Source: Panacagrimonas perspica
Lineage (GTDB): Bacteria; Pseudomonadota; Gammaproteobacteria; Nevskiales; Nevskiaceae
NCBI RefSeq assembly: GCF_004364935.1
Contig: NZ_SOBT01000008.1
Location: 1,739,534-1,803,533, forward strand
Direction of reading: 5' to 3'
DNA length: 64,000 nt
Below are positions 52,415 through 62,951 of this stretch, piece after piece (the stretch's first letter is position 1; each line of letters starts with the position of its first letter). The notes beneath the pieces are model-generated. The model was not told the DNA's origin and made no database searches. It saw nothing but the letters and a program-made list of their open reading frames with translations. The translations under genes and the position numbers were made by a program.

Positions 52415-52515
52415 GAGAGAAACCGCAAAGTAAGTGAGTAGTTTATCCGCCCCGGCCGGATCGTTTTCGCAATCCGGTCGCCGCCGACGGGCACAGGAGG
52501 AAAACTTCTCCCAAA

Positions 52516-53085
52516 ATGGCGTCAGGACCGACCCCTGCTGTCCCTGTGAAGCCGACCTTGCCCGACGACGATTGCCAGGACTTCGCCTCCGCGATGCGCG
52601 ACGTGCGGCAACTCACGCCGAGCCAGCGCGTTTCGGTGCGTCCTCCGGCGCCGGACCCGCAGCCGCGCTACAGCCGTGCCGACGAGGCCGCCGTGCTGGC
52701 TGAACTGCTGGCCGGGCCCGACCCCGACGCGTTCGAAACCGGCGACACGCTCAGCTACCAGGCCGAGGGCGTGCAGGACCGCGTGCTGCGCCAGCTGCGG
52801 CGAGGCGGCTTTCGCCTCGACGCCGAGCTCGACCTGCACGGCCTGAATCGCGACAAGGCGCGCACAGCGGTGGCGCTGTTCTTCACCGACTGCCGCGCTC
52901 GTGATCATCGCTGCGTGCGCATCATCCACGGCAAGGGACACGGGTCACCGAACTCCGGCCCGGTGCTCAAGCGCGAACTCGACGGCTGGCTGCGCAAGCT
53001 GCGCGATGTGCTGGCGTTCTGTTCGGCGCGTCCACAGGACGGCGGCAGCGGCGCGATCTACGTCCTGCTGCGTCGCGCCCTCTGA
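52516..53085 (+). CDS. Smr domain protein
   Basis: A 189-residue protein with a Smr (small MutS-related) domain at the C-terminus: the LDLHGLNRDKA and IIHGKGHGSPNSGPVLK motifs contain the DLHG and HGKG signatures. The N-terminal half is a polar region typical of SmrA/SmrB. Related SmrB cleaves mRNA at collided ribosomes. It is divergent from surE across 101 bp. The downstream dehydrogenase starts 8 nt later. Confidence 0.9.
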   Translation: MASGPTPAVPVKPTLPDDDCQDFASAMRDVRQLTPSQRVSVRPPAPDPQPRYSRADEAAVLAELLAGPDPDAFETGDTLSYQAEGVQDRVLRQLRRGGFRLDAELDLHGLNRDKARTAVALFFTDCRARDHRCVRIIHGKGHGSPNSGPVLKRELDGWLRKLRDVLAFCSARPQDGGSGAIYVLLRRAL

Positions 53086-53093
53086 TTCCCGAC

Positions 53094-54059
53094 ATGAAGA
53101 AGAAAAAGAAGATCCTGCTGACCGACTACGCGTGGTCCGACCTGTCGCTGGAGCGCCAACGCGTCGAAGCCGACGGCCACGTCCTGATCAATACGCACAA
53201 GGCGCACCCGCTGCCCGAGGTGATCACCGCGCTCTGCGCCGAGCATCGTCCGCAGGCGGTGATGACCTGCTGGGGGATCGTCACCGCCGAGGCGATCGGC
53301 CACTGCGAGGACCTGGAGATCGTCGCACGCGTCGGCGTGGGCCTGGACAACATCGATCGCCGTGCCGCGGCGGCACGCGGCGCGCTGGTCACCAACGTGC
53401 CGGACTACTGTGCCGAGGAAGTGTCCGACCACGCGGTGGCGCTGCTGCTGGACTGGGCGCGCGGCATCTCGTTCAACAACGCCGAGGTCAAGGCCGGCAC
53501 CTGGGATCCGTCGCGCGCCACGCCGCACCGCGTGCGCAATCTCACCGTCGGCATCGCCGGATTCGGCCGCACCGGGCGGCTGGCCGCGAACAAGCTGCGC
53601 GGCTTCGGCTGCACGCTGATCACGTACAGCCGCACGCGCGCGCCGGATCATCCGGCCGATGTCGAGTGGGTCGATTTCGACGGCCTGCTGACGCGCAGCG
53701 ACGCCATCCTCGTGCTGCTGCCGCTGGCCCCCGAGACGCGTTACCTGTTCGACGCGAAGGCGCTGTCGCGCATGAAGCGCGGCAGCCTGCTGGTCAACGT
53801 CAGCCGCGGGCCGCTGGTCGACAACGCGGCGCTGATCGCGGCGCTCGACGCCGGAACGATCGGGGCCGCCGCGCTCGACGTGGTGGACGGCGAGCCCTCG
53901 CCACCCGCCTTCGTCACGGGCCATCCCAAGATCGTCGCGACGCCGCATATCGCGTTCTCCTCACCGGCCGCGGTGGAGGAACTGCGGCAGCGGTCGGTGG
54001 AGGAAGTCCTGCGCGTGCTGGCGGGCCAGGCGCCGCGGAATCCGGTGGCGCCGCCGTAA
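53094..54059 (+). CDS. D-2-hydroxyacid dehydrogenase
   Basis: A 321-residue NAD-dependent enzyme of the D-isomer-specific family. The Rossmann loop is VGIAGFGRTGRLA, the catalytic Arg is in LVNVSRGPLVD, the Glu in VDGEPS and the His in TPHIAFSS. The N-terminus is Lys-rich (MKKKKKILL). Substrates in the family include glycerate, phosphoglycerate and phosphonates; none can be assigned. It is probably co-transcribed with the Smr gene. Confidence 0.9.
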   Translation: MKKKKKILLTDYAWSDLSLERQRVEADGHVLINTHKAHPLPEVITALCAEHRPQAVMTCWGIVTAEAIGHCEDLEIVARVGVGLDNIDRRAAAARGALVTNVPDYCAEEVSDHAVALLLDWARGISFNNAEVKAGTWDPSRATPHRVRNLTVGIAGFGRTGRLAANKLRGFGCTLITYSRTRAPDHPADVEWVDFDGLLTRSDAILVLLPLAPETRYLFDAKALSRMKRGSLLVNVSRGPLVDNAALIAALDAGTIGAAALDVVDGEPSPPAFVTGHPKIVATPHIAFSSPAAVEELRQRSVEEVLRVLAGQAPRNPVAPP

Positions 54060-54064
54060 GCCAT

Positions 54065-54139
54065 ACAGCCCGGGCGTTGAATCCAGCGAAGCCAGGTGCG
54101 CGGATTCAGAGGGGGATCCCGGGTTTCACCCGGGCTACG
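54065..54139. repeat. Palindromic repeat, family A (copy 13), left half decayed
   Basis: The right half (CCCGGGTTTCACCCGGGCTACG) is intact; the left half is reduced to CAGCCCGGGCG and is otherwise degenerate. It lies between the convergent dehydrogenase and ispF genes. The remaining 115 bp of this 195-bp gap show no feature. Confidence 0.8.
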
Positions 54140-54254
54140 GGGATGGGTCTCCGCACGGCTATCCGTCGAACGCGCTTCGTTCAGGTCGTTTCGGTCTGCC
54201 TGGCAAATCCGCGGTCATCGATCCAGCGCGTGATCGACCCGTGGCGACGCATGC

Positions 54255-54917
54255 CTACGCGCTGCGATCGCCGCGCAATGCGATCAGCACCACGGCGTGA
54301 CCCGCCATGCCTTCCTTGCGGCCGATGTGGCCCATGCGCTCGTTGGTCGTGGCCTTCACGTTCACAGCGCCGGGCGACACGCGCAGGTCCTCGGCCAGCC
54401 GCGCGCGCATCAGGTTCACGTGGGGCGCAACCTTCGGCACTTCGGAGATCAAGGTCAGATCGGCGTTGACGACCGCATAGCCCAGGTCATCCACGCGCGC
54501 GACGACATCGCGCAGCAACTCGCGGCTGTCGACGCCCTTGAACTTGGCGTCGGTGTCCGGGAAGAACTTGCCGATGTCGCCCAGCGCACAGGCGCCGAGC
54601 AGCGCATCGCACAGGGCATGGATCAGCACGTCGCCGTCGGAGTGGGCGATCAGCCGCCAGACACAGGGAATCTGCACACCGCCGAGCGTGACGCCGTCGC
54701 CGGCTTCGATCCGGTGGGCGTCGTAGCCATGGCCGATGCGGAACGCGAGATCCGGCGGCCCGGCGTCGCGCGATCGGGGCCGGAACACCCTCGTCACCGG
54801 CGCCGCGACGGCCGAGCGCTTCTTGGCGGAGGACGATCGCGCGACCTGCTTCTTCGGTGCACCGGCCCGCGCGGACGCGGAACGTCGCTTGTCGCCGTCG
54901 GCCGGCTTGCGACTCAA
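54255..54917 (-). CDS. ispF: 2-C-methyl-D-erythritol 2,4-cyclodiphosphate synthase with basic N-terminal extension
   Basis: The enzyme core of about 160 residues starts at FRIGHGYDAHRIEAGDGVTLGG and includes LIAHSDGDVLIHALCDALLGA and VNVKATTNERMGHIGRKEGM, all diagnostic of IspF in the MEP isoprenoid pathway. Upstream there is no ATG. A TTG at 54917 overlaps the ispD stop by 4 nt and yields 220 residues with a Lys/Arg/Ser/Ala-rich leader of about 60 residues. GTG codons at 54797 or 54788 would give about 180 or 177 residues. The leader could be a remnant of an IspDF-type fusion linker. Confidence 0.88.
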   Translation of the reverse strand: MSRKPADGDKRRSASARAGAPKKQVARSSSAKKRSAVAAPVTRVFRPRSRDAGPPDLAFRIGHGYDAHRIEAGDGVTLGGVQIPCVWRLIAHSDGDVLIHALCDALLGACALGDIGKFFPDTDAKFKGVDSRELLRDVVARVDDLGYAVVNADLTLISEVPKVAPHVNLMRARLAEDLRVSPGAVNVKATTNERMGHIGRKEGMAGHAVVLIALRGDRSA

Positions 54918-55633
54918 GGCTGCGACTCCGCATGACCGAGCCAGAACTCGGCCAGCAACAGGTCTTCCGGATACGTGACCTTGAGATTGCTCTCGCGGCC
55001 GCGGATTAGGCGCGGCTTGTAGCCGGCACGTTCCATCGCGCTGGCCTCGTCGGTGACTTCGAGATTGCGCTCTTCGCATTCGCCCAGCGCCTGGCGCAGC
55101 AGGTCCAGGCGGAAGAGCTGCGGCGTCTGTGCGCGCCACATCAGCGATCGGTCCAGCGTGCCGGCGACCTTGCCCTTCTTGGCTTTCTTCAGCGTGTCGG
55201 TGACCGGCATCGCGAGCAGGCCGCCGTGCTTGTCGTCGGCCTCGTCGCGCAGGCGTTCGAGGTCGGACCAGTCCAGGCAGGGTCGCGCGGCGTCGTGAAC
55301 CAGCACGAACACGTGCTCGAACCCGCGGGTGCGGTCGGCCACGCATTCGAGTCCGGCGAGCACCGACTCGGCGCGCGCCGAACCGCCGGTGGTGAGGACG
55401 ATCTTGGGATGCCGTGCGATCGGCAGCCTGGCGTAATCCTGATCGGACTTGGCCAGCACCAGCACCACGCCGTCGATCCAGCCGGAATCGAGAAACGGCG
55501 CCACGCTCCATTCGATCAGCGATCGCCCGCGCAGCGGAAGGTACTGCTTGGGCTTGTTGATCCCCATGCGGGCACCGCCACCGGCAGCTGGAATCACCGC
55601 CCAGTAGCGCGGCGCCTTGCCATTGGATTTCAC
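54914..55633 (-). CDS. ispD: 2-C-methyl-D-erythritol 4-phosphate cytidylyltransferase
   Basis: A 239-residue nucleotidyltransferase of the MEP pathway. The CTP-binding loop is VIPAAGGGARMGINKPKQY, followed by VHDAARPCL, AMPVTDTLKK and WRAQTPQLFRLDLLRQAL, then VTDEASAMERAG. It forms a CDP-ME product that the IspE/IspF steps use next. It lies 55 nt downstream of ftsB, the usual gamma-proteobacterial order. Confidence 0.95.
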   Translation of the reverse strand: MKSNGKAPRYWAVIPAAGGGARMGINKPKQYLPLRGRSLIEWSVAPFLDSGWIDGVVLVLAKSDQDYARLPIARHPKIVLTTGGSARAESVLAGLECVADRTRGFEHVFVLVHDAARPCLDWSDLERLRDEADDKHGGLLAMPVTDTLKKAKKGKVAGTLDRSLMWRAQTPQLFRLDLLRQALGECEERNLEVTDEASAMERAGYKPRLIRGRESNLKVTYPEDLLLAEFWLGHAESQP

Positions 55634-55688
55634 GCGGGAGCCCGGGGCCTCGATCGAAGGGAGACGTCGCGCCGGGCCGGAACAGCCG

Positions 55689-55964
55689 CTACTGCACGAC
55701 GAGGTAGAAGGTTTCGCCCGGCTTGATCATGCCCAGCGTCGTGCGGGCACGCGCCTCGATGGCGGCCTGGCCCGACTTGAGATCCTGCACCTCGGCGTCG
55801 AGCTCGGCATTGCGTACCGCCAGCTGCTGGTTCTCGGCGTGGGCCGCGTCGGCCTGCTCGAGCAGGCGCGTCCGGCTGCTCACGCCATCGTCCGACACCC
55901 AGAGTCGCCACTGCAGACCGGTGAAGATCAGGGCGAGGATGACGATGATGGCGGGCTTGAGCAT
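55689..55964 (-). CDS. ftsB: Cell division protein FtsB
   Basis: A 91-residue protein with one N-terminal membrane segment (about residues 4-20, PAIIVILALIFTGLQWRLW) and a periplasmic coiled coil (about 30-70). It ends with ARTTLGMIKPGETFYLVV, the typical FtsB C-terminus. It bridges FtsL and FtsQ in the divisome. It lies between eno and ispD, as in E. coli and relatives. Confidence 0.93.
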   Translation of the reverse strand: MLKPAIIVILALIFTGLQWRLWVSDDGVSSRTRLLEQADAAHAENQQLAVRNAELDAEVQDLKSGQAAIEARARTTLGMIKPGETFYLVVQ

Positions 55965-55988
55965 GGCGCTGACGCGCTCCGGATCCGG

Positions 55989-57368
<1,380 letters not shown>

Positions 57369-58616
57369 CTACGCCCGTTGGCGCCAGAATGGCCGCATCA
57401 GGCTGCGCGGATGCCGTAGCCAGCTCACCTCGCAAGCCAGCCGAACCCACCAATGAGTCCCCTGCGTGGCGCCAACGGACGGCCGACGAAGCTGCTCGCG
57501 GTACTGGCGCCACTTCACGCCGCGATCGGGTCCGCTGATCACCCTCGTCAAGTGGCCCACGTGGAACGGCACCTTGCGGCGCCATTGGATGTCGTTTCGC
57601 GGCGCCGCCTGGACCGGCAACGATTCTCCCAGCGTCCCGCGGTACCAAAGCCAGGGCAGATCGTTACCGCGTGCCACGTCGCAGCTGATCATCTGGTACG
57701 CCCGCGGGTTGAGGTCGATGGCCAGGCGACGATCACCGTCCACCAGCATCTCGACCTCGAACAATCCGTGGCGGACGAATCCGCCGGCGATTCGTCGTCC
57801 CTCCGCAAGGCTCCTCGCGTCCAGCTCCGAGACGAAGCAGGTACCGATACCGATGCCGGGCGGAAACTGTTCGGTCTTGCGCACCGCGGCGTCGGCGACG
57901 ATTCCCGTCCGCCGATCGCGCAGGCCGCAAAGCGAATGCACCGTTCGTCCCGCTGCCGGCAGGAACTGTTGCACCATCGGCCAGCGCAGTTCCGGGTACC
58001 GCACCATCAAGGGTTCCTGTCCGGGTACCGCATCGCAAGGGCGAAAGTCGCGGAGGAACTGCTCCCTGCTGTCGACGACCGAACCCCGGTAGGCCATCCC
58101 GATGCCCAGATGCGAGCGGGGCTTGATGATCACCGGGTAAGGCAGTTCTTCTGCAAGCTCCGCGGCGTCTTCGAGGGATTCCGGATACCAGGTCCGCGGG
58201 ACATCGATCCCGAGTTCGTCGCAGCGCCGGTTGAAGCGCGACTTGATCAGGACCGTTTCGATTTCCTCGACGGTATGGATCGTGTCCCGAACTTCGGGCG
58301 GGAAATCGTCCCGCAGCACAGCGCAGTGGTAGGCGAGCAGGTCGGACGTCGGCGCGACCCGCGTGATCTCTCCAGAACGGAGCTTCTGCTGCAGCCAGGC
58401 TTGAAAGGCGGCGAAGTCGACCGGGTCGGGGCAACGCCCGGTCCCGGCGCAATAGGGAGACCAGCGACCCGGCGGGAATCTGCCGGTGCTGTAAACGTGG
58501 ACGGGAACGCCGCGATCTCCGAGCGATGAAAGAACAGTCAGAGACGACGGAAACTCGGTGTCGAAGATCGCTACAGCTGCGAACAGCAACGAACGGGCCT
58601 GCTCAGTCAGCGCCAT
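57369..58616 (-). CDS. ATP-grasp domain protein
   Basis: A 415-residue protein of the ATP-grasp superfamily. The nucleotide-binding Lys is in YPVIIKPRSHLGIGM, and the Mg-binding end is LAIDLNPRAY. The N-terminal domain (AVAIFDTEFPSSLTVLSSLGDRGVPVHVYSTG) resembles those of carboxylate-amine ligases that work on small molecules. The product is unknown. It separates eno from kdsA, which are often neighbours together with pyrG. Its start codon lies in a long inverted repeat (58611-58657). Confidence 0.85.
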   Translation of the reverse strand: MALTEQARSLLFAAVAIFDTEFPSSLTVLSSLGDRGVPVHVYSTGRFPPGRWSPYCAGTGRCPDPVDFAAFQAWLQQKLRSGEITRVAPTSDLLAYHCAVLRDDFPPEVRDTIHTVEEIETVLIKSRFNRRCDELGIDVPRTWYPESLEDAAELAEELPYPVIIKPRSHLGIGMAYRGSVVDSREQFLRDFRPCDAVPGQEPLMVRYPELRWPMVQQFLPAAGRTVHSLCGLRDRRTGIVADAAVRKTEQFPPGIGIGTCFVSELDARSLAEGRRIAGGFVRHGLFEVEMLVDGDRRLAIDLNPRAYQMISCDVARGNDLPWLWYRGTLGESLPVQAAPRNDIQWRRKVPFHVGHLTRVISGPDRGVKWRQYREQLRRPSVGATQGTHWWVRLACEVSWLRHPRSLMRPFWRQRA

Positions 58617-58657
58617 AAGCCATTGTCGGTACGGTGTAAGACCGACAGCTTATGGCG
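58611..58657. promoter_or_regulatory. Inverted repeat overlapping the ATP-grasp start codon
   Basis: CGCCATAAGC-CAT-TGTCGGT and ACCGACA-GCTTATGGCG form 17-bp arms with a 3-nt bulge and a 10-nt loop. In the mRNA, the ATG of the ATP-grasp gene is within the stem, so translation could be controlled by this structure or by a dimeric repressor. Confidence 0.6.
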
Positions 58658-58745
58658 TCGAAACGGGCGGTGCCTGAACGTGCCGTTCAGTCAAAGCGAA
58701 AGGCACGCACCGCGGACGAACCCAAAGAAGCTTGAGGCAGGCTCC

Positions 58746-59582
58746 CTAGCTCTTCAGCGAAGATTCCAGCAGAGGCTTGCGCTTGACCACGCGATCGAGC
58801 TCGACCAGCGTTTCGAGCAACCCCTCGATTTCCTTCAGCGGCAGCGAATTCGGCCCGTCGCACAGCGCCGAATCCGGATCCGGGTGCGTCTCCATGAACA
58901 GCCCCGCCACGCCCGCACCGACGGCCGCACGGGCCAGCACGGGAATCATCTCGCGCATGCCGCCCGAGGCGTTGCCCTGCCCGCCCGGCAGCTGCACCGT
59001 GTGCGTGGAATCGAACACCACCGGCGCGAACTTGCGCATGATCGCCAGACCGCGCATGTCGGCCACGAGGTTGTTGTAGCCGAAGCTGAAGCCGCGCTCG
59101 CAGAGCATGAACTGGTGCGGCGCCACCGCCGTCATCTTCTCGATGACGTTGCCCATCTCCCACGGCGACATGAACTGGCCCTTCTTCACATTGATGGGCC
59201 GGCCGCTCATCGCCCACTTCTGCATGAAATTGGTCTGGCGGCACAGGAAGGCCGGCGTCTGGATCACGTCGATGACGGCCGCGACCTCGTTCACAGGGGT
59301 GTCCTCGTGCACGTCGGTGAGCACCGGCACGCCGATCTGCTTCTTCACGTTCTCCATGATCTTCAGGCCGCCTTCGAGGCCCGGTCCGCGGTAGCTCTTG
59401 TGCGAGCTGCGGTTGGCCTTGTCGAAGCTGCCCTTGAAGACGTAGAGGATGCCGAGGCGATCCGCGATCGCCTTGATGTGGCCCGCCACCTCGATCGCCA
59501 GTTCCTGCGATTCGAGCGTGTCGGGGCCGGCGATGAAGAAGATCGGATGTTCGATGCCGATGTCGCGTCCGAGCAGTTTCAT
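58746..59582 (-). CDS. kdsA: 3-deoxy-8-phosphooctulonate synthase (KDO-8-P synthase)
   Basis: A 278-residue enzyme joining PEP and arabinose 5-phosphate for lipopolysaccharide KDO. Motifs are [52 protein letters not shown] and [21 protein letters not shown]. The first loop reads AGPDTLES: residue D21 is at the position that is Cys in metal-dependent enzymes and Asn in metal-free ones. The other metal ligands (His in DSTHTVQ, Glu in METHPDP, Asp in CDGP) remain. Confidence 0.93.
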   Translation of the reverse strand: MKLLGRDIGIEHPIFFIAGPDTLESQELAIEVAGHIKAIADRLGILYVFKGSFDKANRSSHKSYRGPGLEGGLKIMENVKKQIGVPVLTDVHEDTPVNEVAAVIDVIQTPAFLCRQTNFMQKWAMSGRPINVKKGQFMSPWEMGNVIEKMTAVAPHQFMLCERGFSFGYNNLVADMRGLAIMRKFAPVVFDSTHTVQLPGGQGNASGGMREMIPVLARAAVGAGVAGLFMETHPDPDSALCDGPNSLPLKEIEGLLETLVELDRVVKRKPLLESSLKS

Positions 59583-59711
59583 GTCGATTCGGGATGGAGG
59601 CGGGAGATGGTCAGCATAAAGGATAGTCCCCCGCCTGCGGCCGCCGACGGTTGCCGGGATTACCCGTGGGCCTTCGCTAAACTCGACGCGTTCCCTCCTC
59701 ACGGTGTCCCC

Positions 59712-60506
59712 ATGTCCGACTCTCCCGCTGCCACGCCGATCCTGAGCACGACGGACGGCGGCGTCCTGACGCTGCGCTTCAACCGACCCGACAAGAAGAA
59801 CGCGATCCTGCAGTCGATGTACTCGGCGCTGGCCGATTCCATCAACGCCGCGGCGAGCGATCCTTCGGTGCGCGTACTGGTGATCGCGGGCGGCACCGAC
59901 GCGTTCTCGGCCGGCAACGACATGGTCGACTTCATGAAGGCGGCGCAAGCCGGCGGCAGCGGCGGCGACTCGCCGACGATCCGCTTCATGAATGCGCTGG
60001 CCGCATTCCCCAAGCCGGTGCTGGCGGCCGTCAACGGGCTGGCCATCGGCATCGGCGTAACGCTGCTGCTGCACTGCGACCTCGTCTACGCCGGCGAGAA
60101 CGCGCGCTTCACGATGCCGTTCGTGAACATCGGCATCGTTCCCGAATACGCCTCGACGTACCTGATGCCGCGCATCATGGGGCACGCGCGCGCGATGGAG
60201 ATGGTGCTCTTCGGCGAGCCGTTCACCGCCGCGCATGCGCGCGAATGCGGAATGGTCAACGAGGTCCTGCCGGATGCGGACGTCGAAGCCCGTGTCGCGG
60301 AACGCGCGAAGAAGCTGGCGCAGCAGCCGCCCAATGCCATCCGCACATGCAAGAAGCTGATGAAGCGCTGGACCGAGAAGACGGTGACCGAGGCGATCCC
60401 GATCGAGTCCTTCCACTTCGGACCGATGCTGTCCAAGCCCGAAGCGCAGGAGGCCATCGGCGCCTTCCTGCAGAAGCGCAAGCCGGACTTCTCGAAGTTC
60501 AGCTGA
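59712..60506 (+). CDS. Enoyl-CoA hydratase/isomerase family protein
   Basis: A 264-residue crotonase-fold protein. It has [39 protein letters not shown] (oxyanion-hole NH region), and [27 protein letters not shown] (second oxyanion strand). A usual catalytic Glu pair is not complete: the second site reads [15 protein letters not shown]. It hydrates or isomerises enoyl-CoA. It is divergent from kdsA and is followed by the TIGR03084-like gene after 7 nt. Confidence 0.9.
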   Translation: MSDSPAATPILSTTDGGVLTLRFNRPDKKNAILQSMYSALADSINAAASDPSVRVLVIAGGTDAFSAGNDMVDFMKAAQAGGSGGDSPTIRFMNALAAFPKPVLAAVNGLAIGIGVTLLLHCDLVYAGENARFTMPFVNIGIVPEYASTYLMPRIMGHARAMEMVLFGEPFTAAHARECGMVNEVLPDADVEARVAERAKKLAQQPPNAIRTCKKLMKRWTEKTVTEAIPIESFHFGPMLSKPEAQEAIGAFLQKRKPDFSKFS

Positions 60507-60513
60507 GCGTTTC

Positions 60514-61317
60514 ATGTCCGGCTTCCAGGAAGCGGTGGATCTGCGCGACGAGTGCGCATCGCTCACCGCGCTGCTTCGCACGCTGAGGTCCGGGGACTGG
60601 CAGCAGCCCACACCGTTCAAGAGCTGGACGCCGTGGGATGTCGTGGCGCACCTGCACCTGTCCGACCTGTGGGCGCGCGCCTCGCTGCGCTCGCCGGCGG
60701 ATTTCAAGGCGGAGGTCGCGCCGCTGTTCGCCGCCATCCAGCGGCGCGTGAGCCTGCGCGACTTCACGCGCGAGCGCTTCGCCGGGGTCGAGGGCGCGGC
60801 ACTGCTCGATGCCTGGTCGGCCTGCCTGGACGCCCTGTGCGCGGACCTAGCGCGGACCGATCCGAAAGCCCGGCTCGCGTGGTTCGGACCCGACATGGGC
60901 GCGCGCATGTTCGCCACCGCGCGCTACATGGAAACCTGGGCGCACGGGCAGGACATCTACGACCTGCTCGGCAAGGCCCGCGTCTACACCGACAGCCTGC
61001 AGTCCATCGCGACGCTCGGCGTGCGCACGTACGAGTTCTGCTTTCGCAATCGTGGGCAGACGCCACCGGCGCCCACTCCGTACGTGCGACTCGTCGCGCC
61101 GTCGGGCGCCATCTGGGAATGGAACGAGCCCTCGGACACCGATCGCGTCACCGGGCTGGCAAGCGAGTTCTGCCACGTCGTCACGCAGAACCGGAACATT
61201 GCCGATACCGGCCTGCAGGCGGTCGGCGATCCGGCACAGCGCTGGATGGCGGTTGCGCAGTGTTTTGCCGGGCCACCTGAAAATCCGCCTCCACCCGGTT
61301 CGCGAATCGCCCCGTAG
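60514..61317 (+). CDS. TIGR03084-type DinB/maleylpyruvate isomerase-like protein
   Basis: A 267-residue protein with an N-terminal four-helix bundle of the mycothiol/DinB-like metal-binding type ([33 protein letters not shown]), where the His residues may bind a metal. The C-terminal half ([18 protein letters not shown] ... [11 protein letters not shown]) matches the wHTH-like/SCP-like region of the TIGR03084 family. No activity is established for this family. Its TAG stop codon is the outer end of a family A repeat. It is probably co-transcribed with the enoyl-CoA hydratase. Confidence 0.8.
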   Translation: MSGFQEAVDLRDECASLTALLRTLRSGDWQQPTPFKSWTPWDVVAHLHLSDLWARASLRSPADFKAEVAPLFAAIQRRVSLRDFTRERFAGVEGAALLDAWSACLDALCADLARTDPKARLAWFGPDMGARMFATARYMETWAHGQDIYDLLGKARVYTDSLQSIATLGVRTYEFCFRNRGQTPPAPTPYVRLVAPSGAIWEWNEPSDTDRVTGLASEFCHVVTQNRNIADTGLQAVGDPAQRWMAVAQCFAGPPENPPPPGSRIAP

Positions 61318-61382
61318 CCCGGCCGAAGTCCGGGACTCTCGAGCTCGACGGATGTGCGATCCCGGACTTCGTCCGGGCTACG
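61313..61382. repeat. Palindromic repeat, family A (copy 14)
   Basis: Left half CCCGGCCGAAGTCCGGG, right half CCCGGACTTCGTCCGGG. Its left end supplies the TAG stop (61315-61317) of the upstream gene. Confidence 0.95.
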
Positions 61383-61523
61383 ACGGGCGTCCCCGACTCT
61401 CATCTCCAAAAACGATTCGCCGGACGTGTCGATTCCGGTCGACGTCATTCGTCGTCCAGATGAGGCGCGAATCAGCGCCCGCCGGTTTCCGACCGAAGCC
61501 GTTCAACAGAACTGGAGAGCCGT

Positions 61524-61877
61524 ATGGACTATGTCGATGGTTTCGTCGCCCCCGTGCCGACCGCAAAGCGCGAGGAATATCGCGAATTCGCCGAGAAAGC
61601 CGCTGCGATATTCCGCAAGCACGGCGCCTCGAGGGTGGTCGAATGCTGGGGCGACGACGTGCCGGAAGGAAAGCTCACGTCGTTCCCGATGGCGGTCAAG
61701 CTGGAAGCGGGTGAAACCGCGGTGTTCTCGTGGATCACCTGGCCGTCCCGCGCCGCGCGCGACGAGGGCATGAAGAACGCGATGGCGGAACCGGGCTTCC
61801 AGCCCGGCGCCAACCCGATGCCGTTCGACGGCAAGCGCATGATCTTCGGCGGCTTCCAGATGATCGTGGATCACTGA
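61524..61877 (+). CDS. DUF1428 domain protein
   Basis: A 117-residue protein matching the DUF1428 family of small cytoplasmic dimeric alpha+beta-barrel proteins: MDYVDGFVAPVPTAKREEY at the N-terminus, VVECWGDDVPEGKLTSFPMAVKL in the middle and PFDGKRMIFGGFQMIV at the end. The function is unknown. It is preceded by a 206-bp gap containing a family A repeat and followed by a hairpin terminator. Confidence 0.9.
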   Translation: MDYVDGFVAPVPTAKREEYREFAEKAAAIFRKHGASRVVECWGDDVPEGKLTSFPMAVKLEAGETAVFSWITWPSRAARDEGMKNAMAEPGFQPGANPMPFDGKRMIFGGFQMIVDH

Positions 61878-61890
61878 AGCCGCGCCCACG

Positions 61891-61923
61891 AAAAAGGCCC
61901 TGTCGATGACAGGGCCCTTCTTC
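61891..61923. terminator. Bidirectional Rho-independent terminator
   Basis: Stem GGCCCTGTC-GAT-GACAGGGCC (61896-61916). On the minus strand it is followed by TTTTT, serving etfA; on the plus strand by CTTCTTC, serving the DUF1428 gene. It lies between these convergent genes. Confidence 0.85.
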
Positions 61924-61986
61924 GCAACTCATCCGGAAAATTCCGAATGCGCTACCGGCGCATCGGGATTCCCCTGCGCAAGATCG

Positions 61987-62922
61987 TCAGACCTTGCCGG
62001 TCAGCTCGGGGACGACCTGGAACAGATCGCCGACGAGACCGAAATCGGCCACTTCGAAGATCGGCGCCTCGGCGTCCTTGTTGATTGCCACGATCGTGCG
62101 GGCGTCCTTGATGCCGGCCAGATGCTGGATCGCACCCGAGATGCCGATGGCGATGTACAGCTCCGGCGCGATGATCTTGCCGGTCTGGCCCACCTGCATG
62201 TCGTTGGGCACGTAGCCCGAGTCGACGGCGGCACGCGAAGCGCCCACGCCGGCGCGGAGCTTGTCCGCGAGGTCGTAGATGATCTTGAAGTTTTCGCTGC
62301 TGGCCAGCGCACGGCCGCCCGAGACGACGCGGTTGGCCGACTGCAGTTCCGGACGATCCGACTTCTGCGCTTCGAGATTCACGAAGCGCGTGTGCGTGGG
62401 AATCGTCGCGGACACGCTGGCCGATTCGACCGCCGCACTGCCGCCCTGCGCCGCAGCCTGGAACGAGGCCAGGCGCACGGTGCCGAGAATCAGCGGGCTG
62501 GCCGGGGCTTCGACCGTGGTGATCGCGTTGCCGGCGTAGATCGGACGATCGAACGACGTCGGCGAATTGACGGCCATGATGTCGCTGACCTGCTGCACGT
62601 CGAGCTTGGCGGCCACGCGCGGGGCGAGGTCCTTGCCGAACGTGGTGCCCGGGAACAGCACGTGGCTGTAGCCCTTCGCGAGTTCGACGATCTGCGGTGC
62701 GAGCGCAGCGGCGAGCAGATGCTCGTTGGCGGCGTTGTTGACCGTCAGGACCTTGGTGACGCCGGCGATCTTGGCGGCCTCGGCGGCGACGGCAGCGCCG
62801 TCGACGGCGAACACCGCGACGACGACTTCACCGCCGATGGCGACGGCAGCGGACACGGTCTTGGAAACAGCTGCGCTGAGCTTGCCGTCGGCGTGCTGCG
62901 CAATGACGAGAACTTTGGACAT
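61987..62922 (-). CDS. etfA: Electron transfer flavoprotein subunit alpha
   Basis: A 311-residue subunit. The C-terminal FAD domain carries [50 protein letters not shown] and [26 protein letters not shown], highly diagnostic of EtfA. With EtfB it accepts electrons from acyl-CoA dehydrogenases and passes them to ETF-quinone oxidoreductase. It lies 29 nt downstream of etfB. Confidence 0.97.
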   Translation of the reverse strand: MSKVLVIAQHADGKLSAAVSKTVSAAVAIGGEVVVAVFAVDGAAVAAEAAKIAGVTKVLTVNNAANEHLLAAALAPQIVELAKGYSHVLFPGTTFGKDLAPRVAAKLDVQQVSDIMAVNSPTSFDRPIYAGNAITTVEAPASPLILGTVRLASFQAAAQGGSAAVESASVSATIPTHTRFVNLEAQKSDRPELQSANRVVSGGRALASSENFKIIYDLADKLRAGVGASRAAVDSGYVPNDMQVGQTGKIIAPELYIAIGISGAIQHLAGIKDARTIVAINKDAEAPIFEVADFGLVGDLFQVVPELTGKV

Positions 62923-62951
62923 GATTTCGAATTCCTGTTGAGAGCGGGCGC

